Source of the DNA: Desulfovibrio sp.
GTDB lineage: Bacteria; Desulfobacterota; Desulfovibrionia; Desulfovibrionales; Desulfovibrionaceae
Direction: 5' to 3'
Assembly (NCBI GenBank): GCA_020217165.1
Contig: JAIWOE010000001.1
Coordinates: 1 to 10,000 of the forward strand
Length of the DNA: 10,000 nucleotides
Shown here: positions 1 through 5,733 of the stretch, piece by piece
How positions within the stretch are numbered: the first letter of the stretch is position 1
Layout: each line of letters starts with the position of its first letter
Position numbers and translations under genes: made by a program
Notes under the pieces: model-generated
Database searches by the model: none
The model's input: the letters and a program-made list of their open reading frames with translations, nothing else
Told to the model about the DNA's origin: nothing

Positions 1-42
1 TGTCCCGGCAAGGTTTCCTGGGATATTTCCTTCAGCACCCTG

Positions 43-65
43 GGCGGCAGTTCCCCCCTGCCGCC
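43..65. repeat. Inverted repeat, 8-bp stem
   Basis: GGCGGCAG at 43-50 is repeated in inverted form as CTGCCGCC at 58-65, with a 7-base pyrimidine-rich loop between. It could form an RNA hairpin on either strand. It has no T-run directly after it, so I do not call it a terminator. It lies in a stretch (1-243) where I see no supportable gene. Confidence 0.4.
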
Positions 66-89
66 ACGCTCACCACCCTACTCCCACCT

Positions 90-130
90 CGACAAACCCC
101 TCGCGTCCTGCGGGGGGTTTGTCGTTTGGT
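90..130 (+). terminator. Strong hairpin, probable intrinsic terminator of a gene left of the window
   Basis: CGACAAACCCC at 90-100 is the exact inverted complement of 114-124. The inner bases also pair (one G-U, then CGC with GCG), giving a stem of about 15 bp closed by the five-base loop GTCCT at 105-109. On the plus strand the right arm carries TTT and is followed by TTTGG, a weak U-tract. No such tail follows on the minus strand, so a rightward gene ending left of the window is the likelier user. No rightward stop codon occurs in any frame from position 1 up to the hairpin, so that gene either ends before the window or is not there. Confidence 0.6.
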
Positions 131-163
131 CCGCGGCACGTGGCGCTGTGCTTCACAATGGCG

Positions 164-196
164 AGCCCCGCCGGGCATCCGCCAGACGGGGCTTTT
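164..196 (+). terminator. Second hairpin with T-tail
   Basis: AGCCCCG at 164-170 pairs with CGGGGCT at 187-193 around a 16-base loop. On the plus strand it is followed by TTTT (193-196). It may be a backup terminator to the hairpin at 90-124. For leftward transcription from hcp it would form a stem without a U-tract, and could only slow polymerase or protect a 3' end. A third small dyad, TCACC-TTC-GGTGA at 218-230, lies just past the hcp stop codon. Confidence 0.35.
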
Positions 197-243
197 CCTA
201 CGATGATGGAAGTTCCATCACCTTCGGTGACAGGATTCTTACA

Positions 244-1881
244 CTAGGCCGCCGTGCCCAGGATGGCCTTGATGTCTTCGTCCGGGGTGGAAATGGGCAT
301 GATGTTGAACTGTTCCACCAGGAAGTTCAGGACGTTGGGCGTGAGGAACGCCGGCAGGGTCGGCCCAAGGCGGATGTTCTTGATGCCCAGGGAAAGCAGG
401 GTGAGCAGGATGGCCACGGCCTTTTGCTCGTACCAGGAAAGGACCATGGACAAGGGCAGATCGTTCACGCCGCAGTTGAAGGCGCCAGCCAGGGCCACGG
501 CGATTTGAATGGCAGAGTAGGCGTCGTTGCACTGCCCCACGTCCAGCAGGCGGGGAATGCCGCCAATATCACCCAACTGCTTGTCAAAGAAGCGGAATTT
601 ACCGCAGGCCAGGGTCAGCACCACCGTATCCTGGGGCAGTTTTTCCACGAATTCGGTGTAGTAGTTGCGGCCGGGCTTGGCGCCATCGCAGCCGGCCACC
701 AGGAAGAAATGCTTGATGGCGCCGGCCTTCACGGCGTCGATCACCTTGTCGGCCACGCTCAAGACGGCGTTGCGGGCAAAGCCGGTGAGCACCGCGCCCT
801 TGTCCTGGTCGTCGGTAAAGCCGGGCATGGCCAGGGCCTTTTCGATGACGGCGGAGAAGTCGCCATTGGGCACGTGCCTGGCGCCGGGCCAACCCACCAG
901 GCCGGTGGTGAAGATGTTGTCCATGTACGTGACAGCCGGCTTCTGAATACAGTTGGTGGTCATCAGAATGGCGCCGGGGAACGCTGCGAACTCGCGCTGC
1001 TGATTCTGCCAGGCCGTGCCGAAATGGCCGTAAAAGTGTTTGAATTCCTTGAGCTTGGGATATCCGTGGCAAGGCAGCATCTCGCCATGGGTGTAAATGT
1101 CGATACCCTTGCCTTCCGTGGCCTTGAGCAGGTTGTACAGGTCGTGCAGGTCATGCCCGGACACGAGGATGCACTTGTTTTTGCGGTGGCCCAGGGGCAC
1201 GCTCACGGGAGTGGGGTGGCCATAGGCGCCGGTGTTGGCAGCGTCCAGCAATTCCATGGCCTTGAGGTTGGTCTGGCCGCACTCCATGCACATGTTCACC
1301 CAGTAGCCCAGGTCCTTGTCCGTGGTCAGGGACTCAGACAGGGCCTTTTCGATGAAGGTATACACGGCGTCGTCCTGCTGGCCCAGGATATAGGCGTGAT
1401 CAGCGTAGGCAGACACGCCCTTGATGCCGTAAATACAGGTCTGCTTGAGGGATTCGATGTCCGGGTTGGGATCGCGGTGATCGGGGATGGCCTGGGCCTC
1501 GCCCTGCTTCGTCAGCTCTTCCAGGGTGGCGGCGGGCTGGAAATCGGCCGGACCTGCGGGGAAGGTCACCCCGGGAGTTTTGGCCTTGATGGCGGCCTTC
1601 AGGGCTTCACGCTTGGCCACCAGTTCCTGCAGCTGGGCCTGGAACCGTTGGGGGTCAAAATTCACGTTGGTGAGGGTGGAGAACATGGCCGCGACCATGA
1701 AGGGGCCCACCGCGGGATCCACCACGCCAGCCTCGCGGCCAGCGCGGGCCACCTGGGCCAGGCCCTTGAGGGCGTACACCGTCAGATCCTGCAGGGCGGC
1801 CACATCGGCCTTCTTGCCGCAGATGCCCATGGAGGTGCAGGCTTGGCCCTTGTTCGTCTGTTCACACTGGTAGCAAAACAT
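244..1881 (-). CDS. hcp: Hybrid cluster protein (hydroxylamine reductase / nitrosative stress protein), class I
   Basis: This 545-residue cytoplasmic iron-sulfur protein belongs to the Hcp (prismane) family, linked to NO and hydroxylamine detoxification and protein S-nitrosylation. The N-terminus has Cys3, Cys6, Cys15 and Cys21 (C-x2-C-x8-C-x5-C), the [4Fe-4S] pattern of the anaerobe-type class I enzymes. All usual hybrid-cluster ligands are visible: His243 in SGHD, Glu267 in HGEMLPCHGYPK, Cys311 in TTNC, Cys398 in VAGCDG (the persulfide position), Cys426 in ACGKFR, Cys451 in GQCNDAYSA and Glu485 in YEQKA. The ATG at 1881 is chosen over an in-frame upstream ATG at 1920 because GGAGGAG sits 5 bases before it and because the family starts directly at MFCYQCEQ. 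No hcr-type reductase or ferredoxin partner lies next to it in this window. The gene is divergent from the Crp/Fnr regulator at 2078 and shares its control region. Length and motifs look intact. Confidence 0.97.
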   Translation of the reverse strand: MFCYQCEQTNKGQACTSMGICGKKADVAALQDLTVYALKGLAQVARAGREAGVVDPAVGPFMVAAMFSTLTNVNFDPQRFQAQLQELVAKREALKAAIKAKTPGVTFPAGPADFQPAATLEELTKQGEAQAIPDHRDPNPDIESLKQTCIYGIKGVSAYADHAYILGQQDDAVYTFIEKALSESLTTDKDLGYWVNMCMECGQTNLKAMELLDAANTGAYGHPTPVSVPLGHRKNKCILVSGHDLHDLYNLLKATEGKGIDIYTHGEMLPCHGYPKLKEFKHFYGHFGTAWQNQQREFAAFPGAILMTTNCIQKPAVTYMDNIFTTGLVGWPGARHVPNGDFSAVIEKALAMPGFTDDQDKGAVLTGFARNAVLSVADKVIDAVKAGAIKHFFLVAGCDGAKPGRNYYTEFVEKLPQDTVVLTLACGKFRFFDKQLGDIGGIPRLLDVGQCNDAYSAIQIAVALAGAFNCGVNDLPLSMVLSWYEQKAVAILLTLLSLGIKNIRLGPTLPAFLTPNVLNFLVEQFNIMPISTPDEDIKAILGTAA

Positions 1882-1943
1882 GAAGTCTCCTCCTTGTGTC
1901 GCACCCGCCCGTTCCCACACAGGGACGGCCCGGCGCGGCGTGT

Positions 1944-1963
1944 TTGTCGTGCATGAGTCACAA
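1944..1963. promoter_or_regulatory. Degenerate HcpR/Crp-like dyad (TTGT-N12-ACAA)
   Basis: The right arm GTCACAA matches the half-site of the published HcpR/Crp-type consensus (TTGTGA-N6-TCACAA). The left arm TTGTCG matches only in its first four bases, and the spacing is two bases longer than the consensus. Only the outer four and central two positions are symmetrical. It lies about 70 bp upstream of the hcp start, near the expected hcp transcription start. It may be a weak operator, or chance. Confidence 0.25.
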
Positions 1964-1988
1964 CTATCCCGCCTGTTGACTTCGTGCC

Positions 1989-2002
1989 TTGATACATATC
2001 AA
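1989..2002. promoter_or_regulatory. FNR-type box between hcp and the Crp/Fnr regulator
   Basis: TTGAT-ACAT-ATCAA is a perfect FNR-consensus dyad centred at 1995.5. Centring at -41.5, as in class II FNR promoters, predicts a leftward start near 1954, with GATAGT on the minus strand (1968-1963) close to the -10 position. It predicts a rightward start near 2037, with TAGTGT (2027-2032) as a poor -10. The one box could therefore serve both hcp and the regulator gene. The adjacent regulator carries an E-x2-S-R recognition helix like that of FNR, which fits TTGAT half-sites. Start sites and -10 elements are inferred by spacing only. Confidence 0.65.
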
Positions 2003-2077
2003 AAAGCGTGGACTTTTTCTCCCCGCTAGTGTCAAAACAGAAGCATAAATTATTACATATTGGAAAGGATTGGTTCC

Positions 2078-2752
2078 ATGGAACGCATGCGCGAGGTTGG
2101 CGGCACCGCCCTTTTTCAAGGGCTTTCTCCCAACCAGCTAGAACGCCTGGCGAACATTACCAGCTCTCGCCAGGTGGACAAAGGGCAGATCATTTTCAGT
2201 ACGGGCGAGGAAGCCAAGGGCTTTTACAGCGTGGCCGCCGGCAAGGTGCGCATCTTTCGCGCCGTGCCCTCTGGCAAGGAACATGTGCTGCATGTGTTCG
2301 GCCCCGGAGAAGCATTTGGCGAGGTGGCCGTGTTCAAGGACATGCGCTTCCCGGCCACGGCCCAGGCCATGGAGAACTCCCGTCTGCTCTTCTACCCTCG
2401 CCAGGCCTTTGTGAACGCCCTCAAGGAAGACCCGGGCCTGGCCATGCAGATGCTGGCCCTGCTTTCCGAACGGCTGAAGTTTTTCGTGAAAAAAATTGAA
2501 GACCTGAGCCTCAAGGAACTGCCCAGCCGACTGGCCGGCCATTTTCTGGTGTTGGCCGACTCCCATCATAAGGATACCTTTACCCTGGACATGCCCAAGA
2601 GCCAGCTGGCCGCCTACCTGGGCGCCCTGCCGGAAACCCTCTCCCGGGCCCTGCGGGACATGCAGGATCGGGAACTGATCCTCGTGGAAGGCCGAACCAT
2701 CACCTTGCAGGACCGCGACACCCTGGAGCTCCTGGCCCGGGGCGAGCTGTAA
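2078..2752 (+). CDS. hcpR: Crp/Fnr-family regulator, HcpR-like
   Basis: This 224-residue protein has the Crp/Fnr layout. The cyclic-nucleotide-binding-fold sensor spans about residues 12-120 (with FGPGEAFGEVAVF near 74-87), followed by a dimer helix (about 120-145) and a winged helix-turn-helix (about 165-215). The recognition helix LPETLSRALRDMQ has Glu186, Ser189 and Arg190, the E-x2-S-R pattern of FNR. The protein contains no cysteine, so an Fnr-type [4Fe-4S] sensor is impossible. HcpR proteins are thought to sense NO through heme, but no heme ligand can be named from sequence alone. The ATG at 2078 is preceded by GGAAAGGA (2062-2069) at 8 bases. A TTG at 2060 would add six residues but would place the ribosome site inside the coding region. 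Divergence from hcp and the shared FNR-type box suggest it controls hcp and itself. A different Crp/Fnr subfamily cannot be excluded. Confidence 0.8.
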   Translation: MERMREVGGTALFQGLSPNQLERLANITSSRQVDKGQIIFSTGEEAKGFYSVAAGKVRIFRAVPSGKEHVLHVFGPGEAFGEVAVFKDMRFPATAQAMENSRLLFYPRQAFVNALKEDPGLAMQMLALLSERLKFFVKKIEDLSLKELPSRLAGHFLVLADSHHKDTFTLDMPKSQLAAYLGALPETLSRALRDMQDRELILVEGRTITLQDRDTLELLARGEL

Positions 2753-2778
2753 GGTAGAATATCTTCTCGAAAATTCTC

Positions 2779-2809
2779 GTGAAAACAGCCGTTGCCGGCG
2801 CCTTTTCAC
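2779..2809. terminator. Possible bidirectional terminator between convergent genes
   Basis: GTGAAAA at 2779-2785 pairs with TTTTCAC at 2803-2809. Inside it GCCG (2788-2791) pairs with CGGC (2796-2799) around TTGC. An A-run on the left and a T-run on the right of a GC stem is the layout expected where two genes converge, here the regulator ending at 2752 and the sigma-54 activator ending at 2834. The GC stem is only 4 bp, so the call is tentative. Confidence 0.4.
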
Positions 2810-2833
2810 ACCCGTTGCACGCCCGGGGCGCGG

Positions 2834-3862
2834 TCACATGCCGTGTTCGCGCATTTTGTAGCGCAAGGCCCGGTCGCTGATCTGCAACAGCCGGGCTGCC
2901 TCGGCCTTGCGGCCCTTGGTGGCGTGCAGGGCCCGGCGGATGGCGCGCAACTCCGCTTCCCGCACCGCGGCCTGCAAACTCAAACAAGCAGGAGGGACAT
3001 GGGCCTCCCCGGCCTGCAGGCCTGGTTCCATATCCAGGGGCAGATCATCCGGAAGAATTTTTCCGCCTGGAGCCAGCAACACCAGCCGCTCCACCAGATT
3101 CTTGAGTTCCCGTACGTTGCCCGGCCAGTGGTAGGTCGCAAGGCGCTCCATGGTTTCCGCGGCAAAGACGAGGCCGCGTTTGTGATAGCGGTGGCAGAAC
3201 CGCTCCAGGAAAAAGGTGGCCAGGGGCGGAATCTCCTCCCGCCGCATGCGCAGGGGGGGCAGCACAATGGGTATCACGTTAAGTCGATAGAATAAATCCG
3301 CCCGGAACTCGCCTTCACGCACCATGGCTGGCAGATCCCGGTTGGTGGCGGCGATGATGCGGGCCTTGAAGGGCAGGAGCTTCTCCCCCCCCAGGCGCTT
3401 GTAGCGTCGCTCCTCCAGCACGCGAAGAAAATCCACCTGATTTTGCAGCGGAATTTCCCCCACTTCATCCAGGAACAGGGAGCCATCCTCTGCCAATTCA
3501 AAGCTCCCCTTCTGCAGGCGCAAGGCGCCGGTGAAGGCGCCAGCCTCATGGCCGAAAAACTTGTCCGCAAAGAGTTCTCCTTTGAGCACCCCGCAGTTCA
3601 CGGCCACATACGGCTTGGCGTGACGGCCAGATTGCCCGTGGATGAGCCGGGCAAAGAGCTCCTTGCCCGTGCCGGACTCGCCCTGGATGAGCACGGGGGC
3701 ATCCGAAGCGGCCACCTGGCAGGCCACGCGATGGGTGGCCTGCATGGCCGGTGAGCAAATGATGAGATCCATGCCCTCAATGAGGGTTTCAGGCACGTCT
3801 GCCAGCAAGGGATGGGGCGGAACCGGAAAAGAAATGCCGGTCTGCGCCGCGGGGGCTGTCAT
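2834..3862 (-). CDS. Sigma-54-dependent transcriptional activator without sensory domain (AAA+ and Fis-type HTH)
   Basis: This 342-residue enhancer-binding protein has a complete AAA+ motor: Walker A GESGTGKE (61-68), the sigma-54 contact loop GAFTGA (108-113), Walker B SLFLDE (128-133), arginine-finger region FRADLFYRL (186-194) and WPGNVRELKN (246-255). A C-terminal Fis-type helix-turn-helix (about 317-338) follows. Only about 40 residues precede the motor, so there is no receiver, PAS or GAF domain. This is the PspF-like design, in which activity is set by a partner protein. The ATG at 3862 has GGAGGG 7 bases upstream. An open frame continues to 4078, but the extra 72 residues look unlike protein domains and would overlap the upstream dyad and reach the facing promoter. 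The gene is divergent from the exporter operon, which has a consensus sigma-54 promoter, so that operon is the likely target. Confidence 0.93.
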   Translation of the reverse strand: MTAPAAQTGISFPVPPHPLLADVPETLIEGMDLIICSPAMQATHRVACQVAASDAPVLIQGESGTGKELFARLIHGQSGRHAKPYVAVNCGVLKGELFADKFFGHEAGAFTGALRLQKGSFELAEDGSLFLDEVGEIPLQNQVDFLRVLEERRYKRLGGEKLLPFKARIIAATNRDLPAMVREGEFRADLFYRLNVIPIVLPPLRMRREEIPPLATFFLERFCHRYHKRGLVFAAETMERLATYHWPGNVRELKNLVERLVLLAPGGKILPDDLPLDMEPGLQAGEAHVPPACLSLQAAVREAELRAIRRALHATKGRKAEAARLLQISDRALRYKMREHGM

Positions 3863-3947
3863 GGGGCGACCCTCCAGGGGCATGTGTCGCGGGGCACAAA
3901 CGCTGGCGTACGCACTGACGCCTCCAGTATTAACACAATCCGCATCG

Positions 3948-3966
3948 CACTGGCTGCCGGCCAGTG
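3948..3966. promoter_or_regulatory. Perfect dyad, candidate enhancer (UAS) for the sigma-54 activator
   Basis: CACTGGC at 3948-3954 is inverted as GCCAGTG at 3960-3966 with a 5-base spacer. Its centre is about 140 bp upstream of the expected start of the sigma-54 promoter at 4071-4087, a normal distance for an enhancer-binding-protein site, and about 95 bp upstream of the activator's own start codon. Looser ACTG...CAGT dyads occur at 3914-3928 and 4032-4041 but with different spacers. Binding by the neighbouring activator is inference. Confidence 0.5.
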
Positions 3967-4070
3967 GGCCAGGGACGAATTTCGGCAAGGACCTGCCGCT
4001 ATCCGGAATGAATTTGCCGGTTTTCCCAGGGACTGTCCAGTAAAACCCGCTCAAATCAAGGCTTCCAGTC

Positions 4071-4087
4071 TGGCACAATGGTTGCTT
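4071..4087 (+). promoter_or_regulatory. Sigma-54 (-24/-12) promoter of the exporter/signalling operon
   Basis: TGGCAC (4071-4076), a 5-base spacer, then TTGCTT (4082-4087) matches the sigma-54 consensus TGGCAC-N5-TTGCW exactly. The invariant GG and GC are separated by the required 10 bases. Transcription should start near 4096-4098 and read rightward into the TauE/SafE gene, leaving a leader of about 150 bases. A sigma-54 activator is encoded divergently just upstream. In the 386-base gap between the two genes I see no other coding region. Confidence 0.88.
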
Positions 4088-4127
4088 GTGATGGTTTTAA
4101 CAAGCCGTGCGTGGCGCATGGCGGGTC

Positions 4128-4160
4128 GCGGTTCCTGCAGGTCGTCCAGCCTGCAGCCGC
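4128..4160 (+). other. Hairpin in the 5' leader of the exporter operon
   Basis: CTGCAGG (4135-4141) pairs with CCTGCAG (4150-4156) around an 8-base loop. GCGG (4128-4131) pairs with CCGC (4157-4160), leaving TTC as a bulge. The stem has about 11 bp in all and lies within the predicted leader, some 30 bases after the expected start and 90 before the gene. No T-run follows, so it is not an intrinsic terminator. It may affect mRNA stability or translation, or have no role. Confidence 0.35.
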
Positions 4161-4248
4161 TGCCGGGGATGCGCGCTATTCCCAGCAGTGCCGAGCCTGG
4201 CCCACACCAACAACCCCAATGATGACTTTCGGAGGGAACGTGGCAACC

Positions 4249-5214
4249 ATGAGTTTGCGGGACAAAAAAAAGGGAGTGCTCCTTGCGCTTCTGTTGGCGG
4301 TGTCGGTGGCATGCATGCTGGCGTTTCTGCCCCATGAAACCCTGGCCCAGGCCGAGGCCGGCGCCCAAAGCGCCACCCCATGGTGGGTGTGGCCCATTGC
4401 CCTGGTGGTGTTCAGCTTTGTGCTGGGTGTCATCGCCGTGCTGGCCGGCGTGGGCGGAGGGGTCTTGTTTGTGCCCCTGGTGAGCGGGTTCTTCCCGTTC
4501 CATTTGGACTTTGTGCGCGGCACGGGCCTCATGGTGGCCCTGGCCGGAGCCCTGGCCGCCGGGCCTGGTCTGCTGCGCCGCAATCTGGCCAGCCTGCGCT
4601 TGGCCCTGCCCGTGGCGCTCATCGCGTCCAGTTGTTCCATTATAGGTGCATTCATGGGCCTGGCCCTGCCCACCAATGTGGTGCAGCTGTGCCTGGGCGG
4701 CACCATCATGTTCATCGCCGTGCTGTTGCTGACCTCCAAAAACGTCACCAAACCCCACGTGGAAAAGCAGGACTGGCTGGGCGCGGCCCTGGGCATGTCC
4801 GGCGTATACCATGACGCCTCCACGGGGGAGAACATCGAATGGAAGACCCACCGCACCCTGCAGGGGCTGCTGCTGTTCATCGTCATCGGCATCATGGCTG
4901 GCATGTTCGGCCTGGGGGCTGGCTGGGCCAACGTGCCGGTGCTCAACCTACTCATGGGCGCACCCCTCAAGATTGCCGTGGGCACCTCCAAGTTCCTGCT
5001 TTCCATTACGGACACCTCCGCCGCCTGGGTGTATTTGAACCAGGGCTGCGTGATCCCGCTTATCACCATTCCTTCCATCATCGGGTTGATGTGCGGCTCC
5101 TTTGTGGGCGTGAACCTGCTCGCCAAGGCCAAGCCCAAATTTATTCGCTACATGGTCATCGGCGTGCTGCTGTTCGCCGGTGGCAAGGCGTTGATGAAGG
5201 GCCTGGGCATCTAA
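4249..5214 (+). CDS. TauE/SafE-family membrane permease (probable sulfite/organosulfur anion exporter)
   Basis: This polytopic inner-membrane protein of about 321 residues belongs to the TauE/SafE family, whose members are assigned to export of sulfite, sulfoacetate and related anions. The two family repeats are visible: a first glycine-rich segment GVGGGVLFVPLVSGFF and a second GLGAGWANVPVLNLLMG followed by KIAVGTSKFLLSITDTSAA. About eight to nine hydrophobic segments are seen. The N-terminus (DKKK, then a hydrophobic run ending near LAQA) could be a signal peptide or first membrane helix. The start is uncertain: GGAGGG at 4231-4236 lies 12 bases before ATG 4249 but only 3 before an in-frame GTG at 4240. 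The change would be three residues. It is the first gene after the sigma-54 promoter and is followed after 36 bases by a small membrane protein. The substrate is not proven; sulfite fits a sulfate reducer. Confidence 0.88.
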   Translation: MSLRDKKKGVLLALLLAVSVACMLAFLPHETLAQAEAGAQSATPWWVWPIALVVFSFVLGVIAVLAGVGGGVLFVPLVSGFFPFHLDFVRGTGLMVALAGALAAGPGLLRRNLASLRLALPVALIASSCSIIGAFMGLALPTNVVQLCLGGTIMFIAVLLLTSKNVTKPHVEKQDWLGAALGMSGVYHDASTGENIEWKTHRTLQGLLLFIVIGIMAGMFGLGAGWANVPVLNLLMGAPLKIAVGTSKFLLSITDTSAAWVYLNQGCVIPLITIPSIIGLMCGSFVGVNLLAKAKPKFIRYMVIGVLLFAGGKALMKGLGI

Positions 5215-5250
5215 CCTCGCGAGACGCAATCCAATCAGGAGACAATCACC

Positions 5251-5664
5251 ATGGCAGAGATCAAAACGCCCCAAGAGCAGATAACCTACGCCAACATGCT
5301 GTATTACGGCAACATTGCCGGTCTGGCGCTCATGCTACTCACTTTTGTGCTCTATGTGGCTGGCATTCTGGACCCCCATGTACCCCTGGAAAAGCTCTTG
5401 CACTTGTGGTCCGGCAATGCGGCCACCTACCTACACGAGGGCAACGTCCCCCACGGCTGGGGCTGGACGAGCCTGCTGGGCACCGGGGATTTCATCAACT
5501 TCATTGGCATTGCCCTCTTGGCCGGCATGACCATCCTCGCGTATATCCCACTTGTGCCCGCCTTTCTCAAAAAGGGTGAAACGGTCATGACCTTCATCGC
5601 CCTGGCTGAAGTGCTGGTGCTCATCTTTGCCGCCTCCGGCATCGTAGGCGGCGGCGCACATTAA
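5251..5664 (+). CDS. Small three-helix membrane protein, DUF1634-like, partner of the exporter
   Basis: This 137-residue protein has three clear membrane segments at about residues 20-40, 80-102 and 112-132. Between the first and second is a 40-residue loop rich in His, Trp and Gly (HLWSGN, HGWGW). The pattern of helix, loop, then two closely spaced helices joined by a short charged turn (LKKGE) resembles the DUF1634 family, whose members are often encoded next to TauE/SafE permeases. I assign this by architecture and neighbourhood, not by a search. AGGAG at 5237-5241 lies 9 bases before the ATG. Its position after the permease suggests an accessory subunit of the same transporter. No catalytic motif is seen. 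It is followed by a 69-base gap with no recognisable site. Confidence 0.65.
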   Translation: MAEIKTPQEQITYANMLYYGNIAGLALMLLTFVLYVAGILDPHVPLEKLLHLWSGNAATYLHEGNVPHGWGWTSLLGTGDFINFIGIALLAGMTILAYIPLVPAFLKKGETVMTFIALAEVLVLIFAASGIVGGGAH

Positions 5665-5733
5665 TTGACGCGCAGCCGGCACACCCTCATCGCACCCCCA
5701 ACCAAACTGGACACACCCGTGGGGCAGGACGCA

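Noticed and set aside
1..89. Possible 3' end of a rightward gene at the left edge
   Set aside because: No stop codon occurs in any plus frame before the hairpin at 90-124 and no domain is recognisable, so no coding call can be supported.
148..1956. A 602-codon open frame on the plus strand opposite hcp
   Set aside because: It is the complement-strand shadow of hcp, with low-complexity Gly/His/Val-rich translation, no ribosome site and no recognisable domain. hcp on the minus strand has every family residue.
1976..2004. Sigma-70 promoter with TTGACT at 1976-1981
   Set aside because: No acceptable -10 hexamer lies 16-18 bases downstream, only TATCAA at 15 bases inside the FNR-type box, so I do not call a promoter from it.
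3863..4078. 72-codon N-terminal extension of the sigma-54 activator
   Set aside because: The internal ATG at 3862 has a good ribosome site. The extension would cover the upstream dyad and begin inside the facing sigma-54 promoter, and it looks non-protein-like.
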